Below the pieces are notes generated by a model. It did not search any database. It was not told the origin of the DNA and saw nothing but the letters and a program-made list of their open reading frames with translations. The translations under genes were made by a program, and so were the position numbers. From assembly GCF_004114695.1 (NCBI RefSeq), contig NZ_CP035310.1, forward strand, positions 1,781,501 to 1,845,500: a stretch of DNA of 64,000 bases. Reading direction: 5' to 3'. The stretch is from Erythrobacter sp. HKB08. Lineage in GTDB: Bacteria > Pseudomonadota > Alphaproteobacteria > Sphingomonadales > Sphingomonadaceae. This document shows positions 39,616-50,682 of this stretch, in pieces; positions within the stretch are counted from its first letter, which is position 1; each line of letters begins with the position of its first letter.

Positions 39616-40142
39616 CTCGAATCCCACCAGCGCAGGAACTGGAAGATCACGACAAACAAGAGGCAGAATACGAGCCACCCGATGGTCATGGCCGTGACCC
39701 AGGTGGCCGTTTCAAGCAGTGGAGCAAGTATCGCCGGCAGCCTGCGCGAACCGGTGGCCAACTGCGTTACGATCCCGAAAGCGAGCACGATCATCGGGAA
39801 GAAGGTCACGACTTTTACCAAGAGCCCGACGGTGCGCTGCCAGAGTTGCTGGGCATACTCGTCGCGCATGAAACTGGCGAGGATGAGGAAAGGTGCGACG
39901 AGGAAATTGAAGATGAGGGTGACCGCCCCAAGCGCGACATACCACGCAGGGTGGCTGCCATGCTTATCGTGTAGCCCGCCCCACGCATCGTGCAGCCCGA
40001 CCCACTCTGCTGCCTGATCGATCAGGCCGACGAAGAGGAACAGGAGGCAGGCATCCATCAGGCGGAAATACAGCCGGTATCGACGGTCGCCTTTCCGCTT
40101 GGCTCGCTTGCCAGTGGCAGGTTTGTCGACATTAGCGGTCAC
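39612..40142 (-). CDS. Four-helix membrane protein, first paralogue
   Basis: A 176-residue protein if translation begins at GTG 40142, preceded by CGGAGT at a suitable distance; no ATG is well placed. The N-terminus is basic (KPATGKRAKRKGDRR), then about four membrane segments, ending VIFQFLRWWDSR. The last 11 residues are the same as those of the next gene in the operon (40186-40704), and the DNA repeats there too. No family is recognised with confidence; the XRE-plus-membrane-protein arrangement recalls DUF2975-type pairs. Confidence 0.75.
   Translation of the reverse strand: MTANVDKPATGKRAKRKGDRRYRLYFRLMDACLLFLFVGLIDQAAEWVGLHDAWGGLHDKHGSHPAWYVALGAVTLIFNFLVAPFLILASFMRDEYAQQLWQRTVGLLVKVVTFFPMIVLAFGIVTQLATGSRRLPAILAPLLETATWVTAMTIGWLVFCLLFVVIFQFLRWWDSR
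39614..39647. repeat. 34-bp direct repeat, copy 1 (3' end of membrane gene)
   Basis: Identical to 40188-40221 over 34 bp, covering the codons for the shared C-terminus of the two paralogous membrane proteins. Flanking sequence diverges at once on both sides. Confidence 0.9.
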
Positions 40143-40185
40143 GAAAGTACTCCGAAAAAGAGAGGATGGGCAGGGCGCTTCATGG

Positions 40186-40704
40186 CTATCTCGAATCCCA
40201 CCAGCGCAGGAACTGGAAGATGATGACAAAGGCGGCCATGTAATATTTCCAGGCCATGGAAACGACGTAGTCTGCCGGGGCCCCGGGCGCGATGAAGGGC
40301 TCGTAGATCGTCCGCCATGCCGCATAGGCTCCGCCATCCTTCGGAAGGCCCAGTTCCGCGCTCCATGCAACCGCCGCGAAGGCGATCGGGAAAATGGCGA
40401 CCAAATAGGCGAGGACGACCACCGAACGTTTCCACAGCATCTCGGTATAGTCGTCGCGCATGAAGCGGAACAGCATCAGGAAGAACGGCAGGACGAAGCT
40501 GCAAACCTGGACAATGAGGAAAGCGATGAAGTCGGCCGTGCCCGTCAGGCCAAGGCCGGGGATGCCCGTGCTGCGCCGGACGATGATTTCCAGGATCCAC
40601 GCGAATGTCACGAGGAGGGCAAGGTTCATCAGCCATATGTAGGCGCGGTAGCGCAAGGCTTCCTTGGACCTTGTCCCTTCGGAGCGACCCTTCAGCTTAA
40701 ACAT
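40186..40704 (-). CDS. Four-helix membrane protein, second paralogue
   Basis: A 172-residue protein, MFKLKGRSEGTRSKEALRY, with four predicted helices and the end VIFQFLRWWDSR, identical to the neighbouring paralogue. Shared features beyond the tail are a basic start, FMRDD/EY followed by a Trp-Lys/Gln-Arg segment (RFMRDDYTEMLWKRSVV versus SFMRDEYAQQLWQRTVG) at the same place. The ATG overlaps the previous gene by 8 bp. Function unknown; likely a small sensor or transporter subunit. Confidence 0.78.
   Translation of the reverse strand: MFKLKGRSEGTRSKEALRYRAYIWLMNLALLVTFAWILEIIVRRSTGIPGLGLTGTADFIAFLIVQVCSFVLPFFLMLFRFMRDDYTEMLWKRSVVVLAYLVAIFPIAFAAVAWSAELGLPKDGGAYAAWRTIYEPFIAPGAPADYVVSMAWKYYMAAFVIIFQFLRWWDSR
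40188..40221. repeat. 34-bp direct repeat, copy 2
   Basis: Second copy of the repeat at 39614-39647, at the same position in the paralogous gene, 574 bp away. Suggests tandem gene duplication with the 3' end conserved or homogenised by gene conversion. Confidence 0.9.
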
Positions 40705-41080
40705 CGTAATTCCCTTTCGTGCGTGCGAATGCAAAAGCGATGTGAAAGGTCGCCGCGACGATCACCAGCCCGAGGCTGGTATCGTCCACATAGGTTTTCG
40801 AAACCGGCGCGATGCTGGCGAACAGCCAGACGCCGGTTACCGCGAGCGCCCAGCGGGCGGCGAAGTTCACGAGTCCGAGGAAATGTTCGTCCTGCCGGCC
40901 TGCAAAGGCGAGGCCGATCAGCGTGCCCGCGGTGAATCCTCCCGCGATCATGTCGACCATGTGGAACAGGCCGAACAGCTTGCTGACGAGCAGCGCGAGC
41001 GAGCTGGCGAGACCGACCCACATCATGTGGAGGGCGAAGTTGCGATCGTCGGCCGTGAGGGCTTTGGGTTCGTAGGGCAT
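40697..41080 (-). CDS. Small four-helix membrane protein
   Basis: A 127-residue protein, MPYEPKALTADDRNFALHMM, with about four hydrophobic segments (LASSLALLVSKLFGLFHMVD, GGFTAGTLIGLAFAG, WALAVTGVWLF, LGLVIVAATFHIAFAF). It ends RTKGNYDV. No recognised family. Its end overlaps the next gene by 8 bp, consistent with a single operon of membrane proteins and one XRE regulator. Confidence 0.75.
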   Translation of the reverse strand: MPYEPKALTADDRNFALHMMWVGLASSLALLVSKLFGLFHMVDMIAGGFTAGTLIGLAFAGRQDEHFLGLVNFAARWALAVTGVWLFASIAPVSKTYVDDTSLGLVIVAATFHIAFAFARTKGNYDV

Positions 41081-41101
41081 GGCTGTTGCGGGTCCCGTTC
41101 G

Positions 41102-41515
41102 TCAGATAGTGCCGCGCACGCGCGCCCAGAGGTTGGCGAGGAAGAATGAAGCAAGGGCAAGCGGCATGCCCAGCGCCGATGCGGTCAGGTCCTGGCCGCT
41201 CTCATTGCCGGTCAAGCCGTCCCAGAACCCTTCGAGCATCGGCGCGAAGACGAGAAGCAGGACCAGTGCGGCAAAGGCCACGCTGGTTGCGCTACCCCAT
41301 ATTGCGGCGAGGTATTCGTCGGCATTTCTCGTGCGAAACATCACCACGATCGCGATCAGCATGATGAAATAGGCCGCTGCGCGAACAGGTTGCAGCGCCT
41401 CGACCATACCGTCGCCGGCGAGAAGGGCGATTGCAAAGGAGATCGCAGCAATCACCGTGGCGAGGTTGTGGCGGCGCACTAATTTCTCGCGAGGACTTGG
41501 CGGTCGGTCGGTCAA
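41102..41515 (-). CDS. Four-helix membrane protein, first gene of the membrane-XRE operon
   Basis: A 137-residue protein, MTDRPPSPREKLVRRHNLATV, with about four helices and a basic N-terminus. The gene is 21 bp before the next, in the same direction. Its family is unknown. It begins about 30 bp after a strong hairpin that terminates urcA, so the operon promoter probably lies in 41516-41546 or within urcA read-through. Confidence 0.75.
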   Translation of the reverse strand: MTDRPPSPREKLVRRHNLATVIAAISFAIALLAGDGMVEALQPVRAAAYFIMLIAIVVMFRTRNADEYLAAIWGSATSVAFAALVLLLVFAPMLEGFWDGLTGNESGQDLTASALGMPLALASFFLANLWARVRGTI

Positions 41516-41546
41516 GTGATCGTCTTTCTAGTAAGGGGGTGGCGTC

Positions 41547-41582
41547 CACCGGAGGGCGCCATGATGCAAACGCCCTCCGGTG
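41547..41582 (-). terminator. Strong hairpin after urcA
   Basis: A perfect 12-bp stem, caccggagggcg (41547-41558) with cgccctccggtg (41571-41582), and a 12-nt loop, 8 bp past the urcA stop. No U-rich tract follows on the - strand, so it may be a Rho-dependent or stabilising structure. Confidence 0.6.
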
Positions 41583-41590
41583 ACGAAGTC

Positions 41591-41911
41591 TCAGCCGCGC
41601 GGATCGAGCGTGATCGCGGCGAGGCGACCGGTGCGGGCTTCATCGATGGCGATTGCCACCTTCGGCGCGATTTCGGCCTGCATGGCGGTCATGCAGCGCT
41701 GTTCCGCCTTGCGCGACACGGCGTCGAAACCGCGGACGCGGCAGGCGTTGCGGATGGCGCGGTCGATGCGCTGGTCGAGCACGTCACGATCGGCTTCCTG
41801 AGTAAGGTCGAGATCGGACATGTCGACGCTGGCAACCGGTGCGTCCATCGCAGCGGCGGGAGTGGCGAGTGCAGCGATAGCGGCGGCGGCGATTACGAAA
41901 GTCTTGGTCAT
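41591..41911 (-). CDS. urcA: UrcA-family secreted protein
   Basis: A 106-residue exported protein of the UrcA family, known mainly from sphingomonads and related alphaproteobacteria and of unknown function. Signal peptide MTKTFVIAAAAIAALATPAA then cleavage after AMD-proximal Ala; the mature domain has the typical pattern VDMSDLDLTQEADRDVLDQR, NACRVRG and EQRCMTAM with a Cys pair that probably forms a disulfide. A consensus -35 (TTGACA) and flanking symmetric repeats lie upstream. The gene diverges from glyQ. Confidence 0.88.
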   Translation of the reverse strand: MTKTFVIAAAAIAALATPAAAMDAPVASVDMSDLDLTQEADRDVLDQRIDRAIRNACRVRGFDAVSRKAEQRCMTAMQAEIAPKVAIAIDEARTGRLAAITLDPRG

Positions 41912-41964
41912 TGCTTGTCTCCAGCTTGGATGTTGGGTCCAGTGGGTGTTTCAACCGTCCGGGA

Positions 41965-42022
41965 TGTCAGGTTGTCCTGACTATATGTCGCGATTCGCTT
42001 ACAATGTCAACACAACCTGACA
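41965..42022 (-). promoter_or_regulatory. urcA promoter bracketed by inverted 11-bp repeats
   Basis: The 11-bp arms tgtcaggttgt (41965-41975) and acaacctgaca (42012-42022) are exact inverted copies, 36 bp apart. Between them on the - strand lie TTGACA (42010-42005) and CATATA/TATAGT (41987-41980) as -35/-10. A third overlapping half-site makes the palindrome gtcagg-ttgt-cctgac (41966-41981). The placing suggests a repressor that occupies both ends of the promoter. Confidence 0.7.
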
Positions 42023-42105
42023 CAATGTCGGGAAAACCTTCCGTCAGCCTCGGGAATTCATCCCGCTATTGACCGTGCAAAGCGCCTCCTCCATTGCGCC
42101 GCACC

Positions 42106-43005
42106 ATGGACAGAAATCCGTCTAAATCGTTTCAGGACATGATCCTCGCGCTCCACGATTTTTGGAGCGCCAACGGGTGCCTCATCCTGCAGCCCTACGA
42201 CATGCGTATGGGCGCAGGCACCTTTCACACCGCAACGACGCTGCGCGCCCTCGGCCCGGAGCCTTGGAATGCCGCTTTCGTGCAGCCGTGCCGCCGTCCG
42301 ACCGACGGTCGCTATGGCGAGAACCCGAACCGCCTTCAGCACTATTACCAGTACCAGGTGATCCTGAAGCCGAGCCCTCCCGACATCCAGGATCTCTATC
42401 TCAAGAGCCTCGAGGTGATCGGCATCGATCCTCTCAAGCACGATATCCGCTTTGTCGAAGACGACTGGGAAAGCCCGACGCTTGGTGCATGGGGCCTTGG
42501 CTGGGAAGTGTGGTGCGACGGGATGGAAGTCACCCAGTTCACCTATTTCCAGCAGATGGGCGGCTTCGACTGCAAGCCGGTTGCGGGCGAGCTGACCTAC
42601 GGGCTCGAACGCCTCGCGATGTACATCCAGGGCGTCGACAACGTCTACGACCTCGACTTCAACGGGCAGGGCGTAACTTACGGCGACGTCTTCCTCGAGA
42701 ACGAGAAACAGATGTCGAAGTGGAACTTCGAAGTCGCCGAGACGGATGCGCTGTTCGACCTGTTCAACAAGGCCGAGGCCGAGTGCAAGAACGCGCTCGC
42801 CAATGAAGTGCCTATCGCCGCTTACGAGCAGGCGATCGAGGCGAGCCACATCTTCAACCTGCTGCAGGCGCGCGGCGTGATCAGCGTGCAGGAACGCGCC
42901 AGCTACATGGGCCGCGTCCGCGATCTCGCTCGCGGTTCATGCGAAGCTTACATGGCTAAGGAAGCCGACGCATGGGCGCAGAAATATCCGGAGTGGTCGA
43001 AATGA
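42106..43005 (+). CDS. glyQ: Glycine--tRNA ligase alpha subunit
   Basis: Catalytic subunit of the heterotetrameric glycyl-tRNA synthetase. The 299-residue protein starts [20 protein letters not shown] (ATG 42106); a TTG four codons upstream is an alternative, and neither has a clear Shine-Dalgarno. Class II motifs appear: [20 protein letters not shown] around 27-46, [20 protein letters not shown] around 58-77, and [20 protein letters not shown] near 163-182. Stop overlaps glyS by 4 bp. Confidence 0.97.
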   Translation: MDRNPSKSFQDMILALHDFWSANGCLILQPYDMRMGAGTFHTATTLRALGPEPWNAAFVQPCRRPTDGRYGENPNRLQHYYQYQVILKPSPPDIQDLYLKSLEVIGIDPLKHDIRFVEDDWESPTLGAWGLGWEVWCDGMEVTQFTYFQQMGGFDCKPVAGELTYGLERLAMYIQGVDNVYDLDFNGQGVTYGDVFLENEKQMSKWNFEVAETDALFDLFNKAEAECKNALANEVPIAAYEQAIEASHIFNLLQARGVISVQERASYMGRVRDLARGSCEAYMAKEADAWAQKYPEWSK

Positions 43006-45116
43006 GCGCTTCCGACTTCCTCCTAGAACTGCGCAGCGAAGAAATTCCGGCCCGGATGCAGGCCGGTGCACGCGCAGAACTCGAAAAGCTGTTCCGCCGC
43101 GAGATGGACGCTGCCGGGGTTGCCGTGGGCGACGTCACCGTATGGTCGACGCCGCGCCGCCTTGCCCTGATCGCGCGCGGTCTTCCCGAAGCGACCGAGG
43201 CGGTTCGCGAAGAAGCCAAGGGCCCGCCCGAAGGAGCGCCCGACCAGGCGGTCGAAGGTTTCTGCCGCAAGAATGGCGTCACTCGCGACCAGCTCGAAGT
43301 GCGTGACGTCAAGGGACGTGCGACCTACTTCGCGGTGATCGAGAAGCCGGGCAGGGCGGTGAAGGACCTTCTGGCCGACGCCATTCCGGCAATCATTCGC
43401 GACTTCGCTTGGCCGAAGTCGATGCGCTGGGGCGCTGCCTCGATCAGCACCGAGTCCTTGCGCTGGGTGCGTCCGCTTTCCGGCATCGTCGCGCTGCTCG
43501 GCGAAGAAATCGTCGAATGCGAGGTTCATGGCGTCACCTTTGGCGCTGTCACGCTCGGCCACCGATTCCATCACTCGGGCGACATCACTATTGGAAATGC
43601 CGACGACTATGCGGTGAAGCTGCGTGCAGCCCATGTCATCGTCGACCACGAAGAGCGCCAGGACGCGATCCGCAAGGGTGCGAAGGAGGCGGCTGAGGCT
43701 GCCGGCCTGACTCTGGTCGAGGACGAGGGGCTGGTGATCGAGAACGCCGGCCTCACCGAATGGCCCGTCCCGCTGCTTGGCCGGTTCGAGGAAGACTTCC
43801 TCGAAGTGCCGCCCGAGACGATCCAGCTCACCGCGCGCGTGAACCAGAAGTATTTCGTGTGCGAGAAGGACGGTGAACTCGCCAATGCCTTCATCTGCAC
43901 CGCCAATATCGAGGCGGAAGACGGCGGCGCGCGCGTGGTCGACGGCAACCGCAAGGTCCTCGCCGCACGCCTGTCCGACGCACGCTTCTTCTGGGACGTC
44001 GACCGCAAGAAAACGCTCGAGGAACATGCCAAGGGTCTCGAACGCATTACCTTCCACGAAAAGCTCGGCACCGTGGCCGACAAGGTCGACCGCGTGGCGA
44101 AACTCGCCCGCTGGCTGGCCGAGGAAGGGATCGTAAAGGGCGCCGACCCCGATCTCGCCGAGCAGGCTGCACGCCTCGCCAAGGCCGATCTCGTCACCGA
44201 GATGGTCGGGGAGTTCCCCGAGCTTCAGGGCCTGATGGGCGGCTACTACGCCCGCGCCGAAGGCCTGCCCGATGCCGTCGCCGATGCGATCCGGGATCAC
44301 TACAAGCCTGTGGGGCAGGGCGACGATGTTCCGACCGCGCCGGTGACGGTTGCGGTGAGCCTCGCGGACAAGCTGGACACGCTTCGCAGCTTCTTCTCGA
44401 TCGACGAAAAGCCGACCGGATCGAAGGATCCCTTCGCGCTGCGCCGTGCTGCACTCGGCGTCATTCGCATCCTGACCGACAACGGCATCCGGATGAGTGC
44501 GGGCGAAGGCGACCTCCTCGACTTCTTCGCCGACCGCCTCAAGGTGCAGCAGCGCGAAGCCGGTGTTCGTCACGATCTGATCGACGCGGTGTTCGCGCTG
44601 GGCGGCGAGGACGATCTCGTTCGGCTGCTCGCCCGGGTGAAGGCGCTTCAGGGCTTCATCACGACGGAGGACGGCACCAACCTGCTCGCAGGCTACAAGC
44701 GTGCGGCCAATATCCTCAAGAAGGAAGACTGGCACGGAATCGAGGGCGAAATCGCCCGCACTGGCGAGGAAGATCCGCTCGCTCTGGTCGATGATCCCGA
44801 CATGAAGGCGGTGATCGACGCCAAGATGGCCGAGCGCCACGCGAAGGAACTCTCCTACACGCCCGAGCCGGCCGAGAAGGCGCTGATCGACGCGCTCGAC
44901 GCTGCGGAACCCAAGGCGGCGGCAGCGATTGAGGCAGAAGATTTCGAGGCGGCCATGTCCGCCCTCGCGAGCCTTCGCGCACCGATCGATGCGTTCTTCG
45001 ATGAAGTGACGGTAAATGCCGACGAAGAAAACAAGCGCACCGCGAGGCTGGACCTGCTGCTGCGCTTCCGCGATGCGGTTCACCGCGTGTCGGACTTCAG
45101 CCGCATCGAAGGGTGA
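43002..45116 (+). CDS. glyS: Glycine--tRNA ligase beta subunit
   Basis: The 704-residue beta subunit, needed for tRNA recognition. It starts [20 protein letters not shown] (ATG 43002, inside the glyQ stop region: ATGA). Typical segments are the N-terminal [43 protein letters not shown] around 155-168, [17 protein letters not shown] around 278-294, and the C-terminal HD-like tRNA domain. A 1122-aa reading frame on the opposite strand across this gene and ppdK is a codon-bias artefact. Confidence 0.97.
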   Translation: MSASDFLLELRSEEIPARMQAGARAELEKLFRREMDAAGVAVGDVTVWSTPRRLALIARGLPEATEAVREEAKGPPEGAPDQAVEGFCRKNGVTRDQLEVRDVKGRATYFAVIEKPGRAVKDLLADAIPAIIRDFAWPKSMRWGAASISTESLRWVRPLSGIVALLGEEIVECEVHGVTFGAVTLGHRFHHSGDITIGNADDYAVKLRAAHVIVDHEERQDAIRKGAKEAAEAAGLTLVEDEGLVIENAGLTEWPVPLLGRFEEDFLEVPPETIQLTARVNQKYFVCEKDGELANAFICTANIEAEDGGARVVDGNRKVLAARLSDARFFWDVDRKKTLEEHAKGLERITFHEKLGTVADKVDRVAKLARWLAEEGIVKGADPDLAEQAARLAKADLVTEMVGEFPELQGLMGGYYARAEGLPDAVADAIRDHYKPVGQGDDVPTAPVTVAVSLADKLDTLRSFFSIDEKPTGSKDPFALRRAALGVIRILTDNGIRMSAGEGDLLDFFADRLKVQQREAGVRHDLIDAVFALGGEDDLVRLLARVKALQGFITTEDGTNLLAGYKRAANILKKEDWHGIEGEIARTGEEDPLALVDDPDMKAVIDAKMAERHAKELSYTPEPAEKALIDALDAAEPKAAAAIEAEDFEAAMSALASLRAPIDAFFDEVTVNADEENKRTARLDLLLRFRDAVHRVSDFSRIEG

Positions 45117-45151
45117 GGGCAAGCCACCCGGAACAGTGTAACATGTGTAAC

Positions 45152-45187
45152 ACCGGCTCGGCCTCGCAGGCTTCTGGCTGAGCCGGT
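45152..45187 (+). terminator. Terminator or attenuator hairpin between glyS and ppdK
   Basis: Stem accggctc (45152-45159) and gagccggt (45180-45187), loop of 20 nt with further internal pairing, followed by ttctt. It lies 35 bp past glyS and 22 bp before the ppdK GTG. Confidence 0.75.
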
Positions 45188-45209
45188 TTCTTCCAAAAAG
45201 GGGAAGCCA

Positions 45210-47875
<2,666 letters not shown>

Positions 47876-47879
<4 letters not shown>

Positions 47880-48634
47880 GTTTTCCACCCAGTTAGGGAG
47901 AGGATTTCAAAGCTTTCCGGAAGCTTTCCCTCGTCATCCGATAGTCTTTCGAACGCAGCTTGTGCGCGCTGCATTCCGGCCTTTCCGACCGGCGGGGCGG
48001 GCGATGCTAGCGTCGACGTCATCCCATGGTCGCGCAGGTCGGACACGAGTGTTGTTAGCGACGAATAACGCACGTTGACCGGCCAGCTGTCGACCACCTG
48101 CCGCGTGAAACCCGCTCGCTGGAGAAGCGCGGCTGCAGAGGGGCTGTCGACCTGGGGATGGATGCGCGGCGAGACACGCTCGCCATCCGCCTCGAACATG
48201 ATGCGGCGTAGCGCGGACAGGCTACCCGCGCCCGGAAATGCCGCAATCAGCAGCCCGCCCGAGGCGAGCGCGCTGCGCAGGTGGATAAGCGCCCCTGGAA
48301 GATCGTTCACGGTTGCCAGATCGAAGGCCGAGACGATGAGATCGTGGTCGCTGCTGGGAAGCGGTTGCCCTTCATCGACACTTAGCGGTGCCGACAATTG
48401 CGCTTCGGGGAAAAGACTGCGCAATCGACTTTCAATTACTCCGCCACGGTCGCCGAGCAGAAGGATGTTTGCGGCTTCGAAATTCATGAAGCCGAGCCGC
48501 TCTTCCACATCGTCGGCAATCGCTTCGACGAGATAGCGCGCGGCATCCGGCAAACGCTGGCGCGATGCGCTGCGATCTTTCACGGACGAGCGTCGGATGC
48601 TGGAGAAAATGGTCGGTGGGCGCGTGCCTTGCAT
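47876..48634 (-). CDS. SAM-dependent methyltransferase, BioC-like
   Basis: A 252-residue protein if started at MQGTRPPTIFSSIRRS (ATG 48634); a start 4 codons upstream is also possible. It follows the BioC/NDUFAF5 methyltransferase layout, PPTIFS, then SAM-binding NILLLGDRGGVIESRL near 55-70, HDLIVSAFDLATVNDLPGAL, and LIAAFPGAGSLSALRRIM. The GxGxG segment (LGDRGG) is less regular than usual. In many alphaproteobacteria a gene of this type lies next to comF, as here (divergent). Target could be a carboxylate or complex I subunit, not settled. Overlaps the ppdK stop by 4 bp. Confidence 0.82.
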
Positions 48635-48688
48635 GCGAGCGCCCATGCCGTGCTTGCTCTCGCCGTGCAAGCGCGGCACTACGCAGGC

Positions 48689-49426
48689 ATGCGGGGGTCG
48701 CAACTTGCAGCATCGGTATTCGGGCCGGCGGTGGATCTTGTCTATCCACCGCGCTGCCCTTTGTGCGGCGAAGGGCTTGGCGCGCAGGACGGGCTCTGCG
48801 TTTCATGCTGGGAGGGGCTGGATGTTCCGGGGCAACCTGCCTGCAAATCGTGCCAGCGCCCGCTTGAGCAGGACATCATCGCCGATGAGCTTGATTGTGG
48901 TGCGTGCCTTGCGAAGGCTCCGCGTCACGACGGCATTTATGCCGCCAGCCTCTACAACGAAACTGCGCGCCAGCTGGTGCTCAAGTTCAAGCACGGACGC
49001 CGTATCGCAATGGCGCCGATGCTCGCGCGGCTTATGACGGCAAGACTGCCGGCTGCTTCGAGCGAGCGCCTCGTCATACCGGTGCCGCTACACTGGAGCC
49101 GCTTGTGGTCGCGCGGTTTCAACCAGTCTGCCTTGCTGGCGAGAGAGATTGCCAAGGCGACCGGCGACCGGTTGCTTGTCGATGCGCTGGTGAGGCGGAG
49201 GCGGACCCAGGCTCTCGGCGGCCTGGGTCGCAGGGAACGCGCGAAGGTCCTGCGCGGTGCGATCGAGGTTTCACGCGCCAGTACAAAGCATGTCGCCGGG
49301 GCGGATGTGGTTCTCGTCGACGACGTGCTGACCAGCGGCGCAACAACTGCCGCCTGCGTCGATGCGTTGAAGCAGGGCGGGGCGAACACGGTCGCCATTT
49401 CCTGCTTCGCCCGCGTGCTCGATTGA
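48689..49426 (+). CDS. comF: ComF-family phosphoribosyltransferase
   Basis: A 245-residue protein of the double-zinc-ribbon plus PRTase ComF family. Start MRGSQLAASVFGPAVDL (ATG 48689) is set by the ComF N-terminus; longer readings overlap the divergent methyltransferase. Zinc motif CPLCGEGLGAQDGLCVSC is at about 22-39, then CKSC, and the PRPP-binding PRTase motif VVLVDDVLTSGATTAA near 204-219. In naturally competent bacteria ComF aids DNA uptake; no other competence gene is in the window. Confidence 0.93.
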   Translation: MRGSQLAASVFGPAVDLVYPPRCPLCGEGLGAQDGLCVSCWEGLDVPGQPACKSCQRPLEQDIIADELDCGACLAKAPRHDGIYAASLYNETARQLVLKFKHGRRIAMAPMLARLMTARLPAASSERLVIPVPLHWSRLWSRGFNQSALLAREIAKATGDRLLVDALVRRRRTQALGGLGRRERAKVLRGAIEVSRASTKHVAGADVVLVDDVLTSGATTAACVDALKQGGANTVAISCFARVLD

Positions 49427-49790
49427 GCAATCCCGACAAACGAAACGCCCGAGATCTTTCGATCCCGGGCGCCACGTGACGAATATCTTCGGACCGGCCT
49501 TTCGGCGTTGGCAACCACCCCCTAATTTGGTTGCCGCGGTCCAATCCCTCATCGTTCAACGGGCGCGCCAGCTTGGTTGCGGCAGCTACCCTATCCCCCT
49601 GAACTTGGCACTTTTTACGAGCACCGCATTTAGGTGACGTCCCCCTGAAGGAACGTGGGAGCATGTCTTCCACCAGTCCCGTCTCAGGTGAAGTGCGAAA
49701 GGAATGCGCCATGGATTTTCGACAGTATCTGTGGTTATCGTGCAACAAACCATCGCGCCTGCAAGGCGCTTCACCGAGGACTGACTCTGC
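49427..49790. other. 364-bp gene-free stretch between comF and hisI with three hairpins
   Basis: Contains stem-loops at 49446-49471 (cgcccgagatc/gatcccgggcg, one mismatch, loop tttc), 49510-49535 (ggcaacca/tggttgcc, loop ccccctaatt) and 49755-49769 (gcgcct/aggcgc). The first is followed by TTTCGTTTG on the - strand only, as in a terminator for a - strand transcript, yet no convincing - strand gene is seen. Candidate small RNA or hisI leader region. Confidence 0.55.
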
Positions 49791-50174
49791 ATGACTTCAC
49801 AGGCGCTTAGCAAAGAGGAGCGCGAGACCGGGTCGCGCTTCGCGCCCAAGTTCGATGACAAGGGGCTGGTGACGGCAGTCGTCCAGCACTTTGCGACCCG
49901 CGAAATCCTGATGGTTGCCTTCATGAACCAGGAAGCGATCGACCAGACCCTGCAGTCCGGGTTTGCGCATTTCTATTCCCGCTCGCGCGGCAAGCAATGG
50001 ATGAAGGGCGAGAGCTCGGGCAATGTGCTCACGGTTCATGAAGTCCTGACGGATTGCGACCAGGATGCTGTGATCCTGATGGCGGAACCGGCCGGGCCGA
50101 CTTGCCACACGGGAGCGCGGTCCTGCTTCTACCGCATGGTCGAGGGGGAAGGGCTCACGCCCGTCGCCGATTGA
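49791..50174 (+). CDS. hisI: Phosphoribosyl-AMP cyclohydrolase
   Basis: Opens the purine ring of phosphoribosyl-AMP in histidine biosynthesis (third step). The 127-residue monofunctional protein has the conserved segments AVVQHFATREILMVAFMN, GFAHFYSRSRGKQWMKGESS, LTDCDQDAVILMAEPAGPTC and CHTGARSCFYR with the metal-binding Cys and His residues. It lacks the HisE domain, as usual in alphaproteobacteria. Isolated from other his genes here. Start MTSQALSKEER is standard for the group. Confidence 0.96.
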   Translation: MTSQALSKEERETGSRFAPKFDDKGLVTAVVQHFATREILMVAFMNQEAIDQTLQSGFAHFYSRSRGKQWMKGESSGNVLTVHEVLTDCDQDAVILMAEPAGPTCHTGARSCFYRMVEGEGLTPVAD

Positions 50175-50204
50175 CGCTTACGTAAAGGTTAGCTATGGAG
50201 AGGC

Positions 50205-50648
50205 ATGGCTAGCGTCAACACAGAAGAAGGCCGCAAGCACGGCGGCGCACACATCGAGCGGCCGGACAAGCTGGCGCGCGAACAGTTCACCATTTCCGAT
50301 CTGACCGAAGAATTCGGCTGCACGGCTAGGGCGCTTCGTTTCTACGAGGACGAAGGCCTGATCGCTCCTGCTCGCGTCGGCCTCACCCGGGTTTACTCGA
50401 AGCGTGATCGTGCTCGCCTCGCTTGGATCATGCGGGCCAAGAACGTCGGTTTCAGCCTGACCGAGATCCGCGAGATGATCGATCTCTACGATCTCGACGA
50501 CGGCCGCGTCGAACAGCGCCGTGTCACGGTCGAGAAGTGCAAGACCCATGTCGCCAAGCTCAAGGCTCAGCGCGCCGACATCGATTCGTCGATCAAGGAC
50601 CTGACCGAATTCATCAAGCAGATCGAAGAGCTCGATCCCAACAACTGA
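50205..50648 (+). CDS. MerR-family regulator of the downstream acyl-CoA dehydrogenase
   Basis: A 147-residue MerR-type regulator. The winged helix starts at FTISDLTEEFGCTARALRFY (about 28-47), followed by the second helix YSKRDRARLAWIM and a long dimerisation helix (about 90-145, DIDSSIKDLTEFIKQIEEL). Two Cys (38 and 104) are visible but no MerR-type metal-binding set. It lies 30 bp after hisI and 34 bp before an acyl-CoA dehydrogenase gene on the same strand, the common arrangement for LiuR/PsrA-like control of fatty-acid or branched-chain catabolism. Confidence 0.9.
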   Translation: MASVNTEEGRKHGGAHIERPDKLAREQFTISDLTEEFGCTARALRFYEDEGLIAPARVGLTRVYSKRDRARLAWIMRAKNVGFSLTEIREMIDLYDLDDGRVEQRRVTVEKCKTHVAKLKAQRADIDSSIKDLTEFIKQIEELDPNN

Positions 50649-50682
50649 CCTCTCCCTCACCCCCTGATCCCAAGGACATCCA

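Noticed and set aside
48689-49426. Natural competence locus because of comF
   Set aside because: Only comF is present; ComF-like proteins are widespread in bacteria without known competence.
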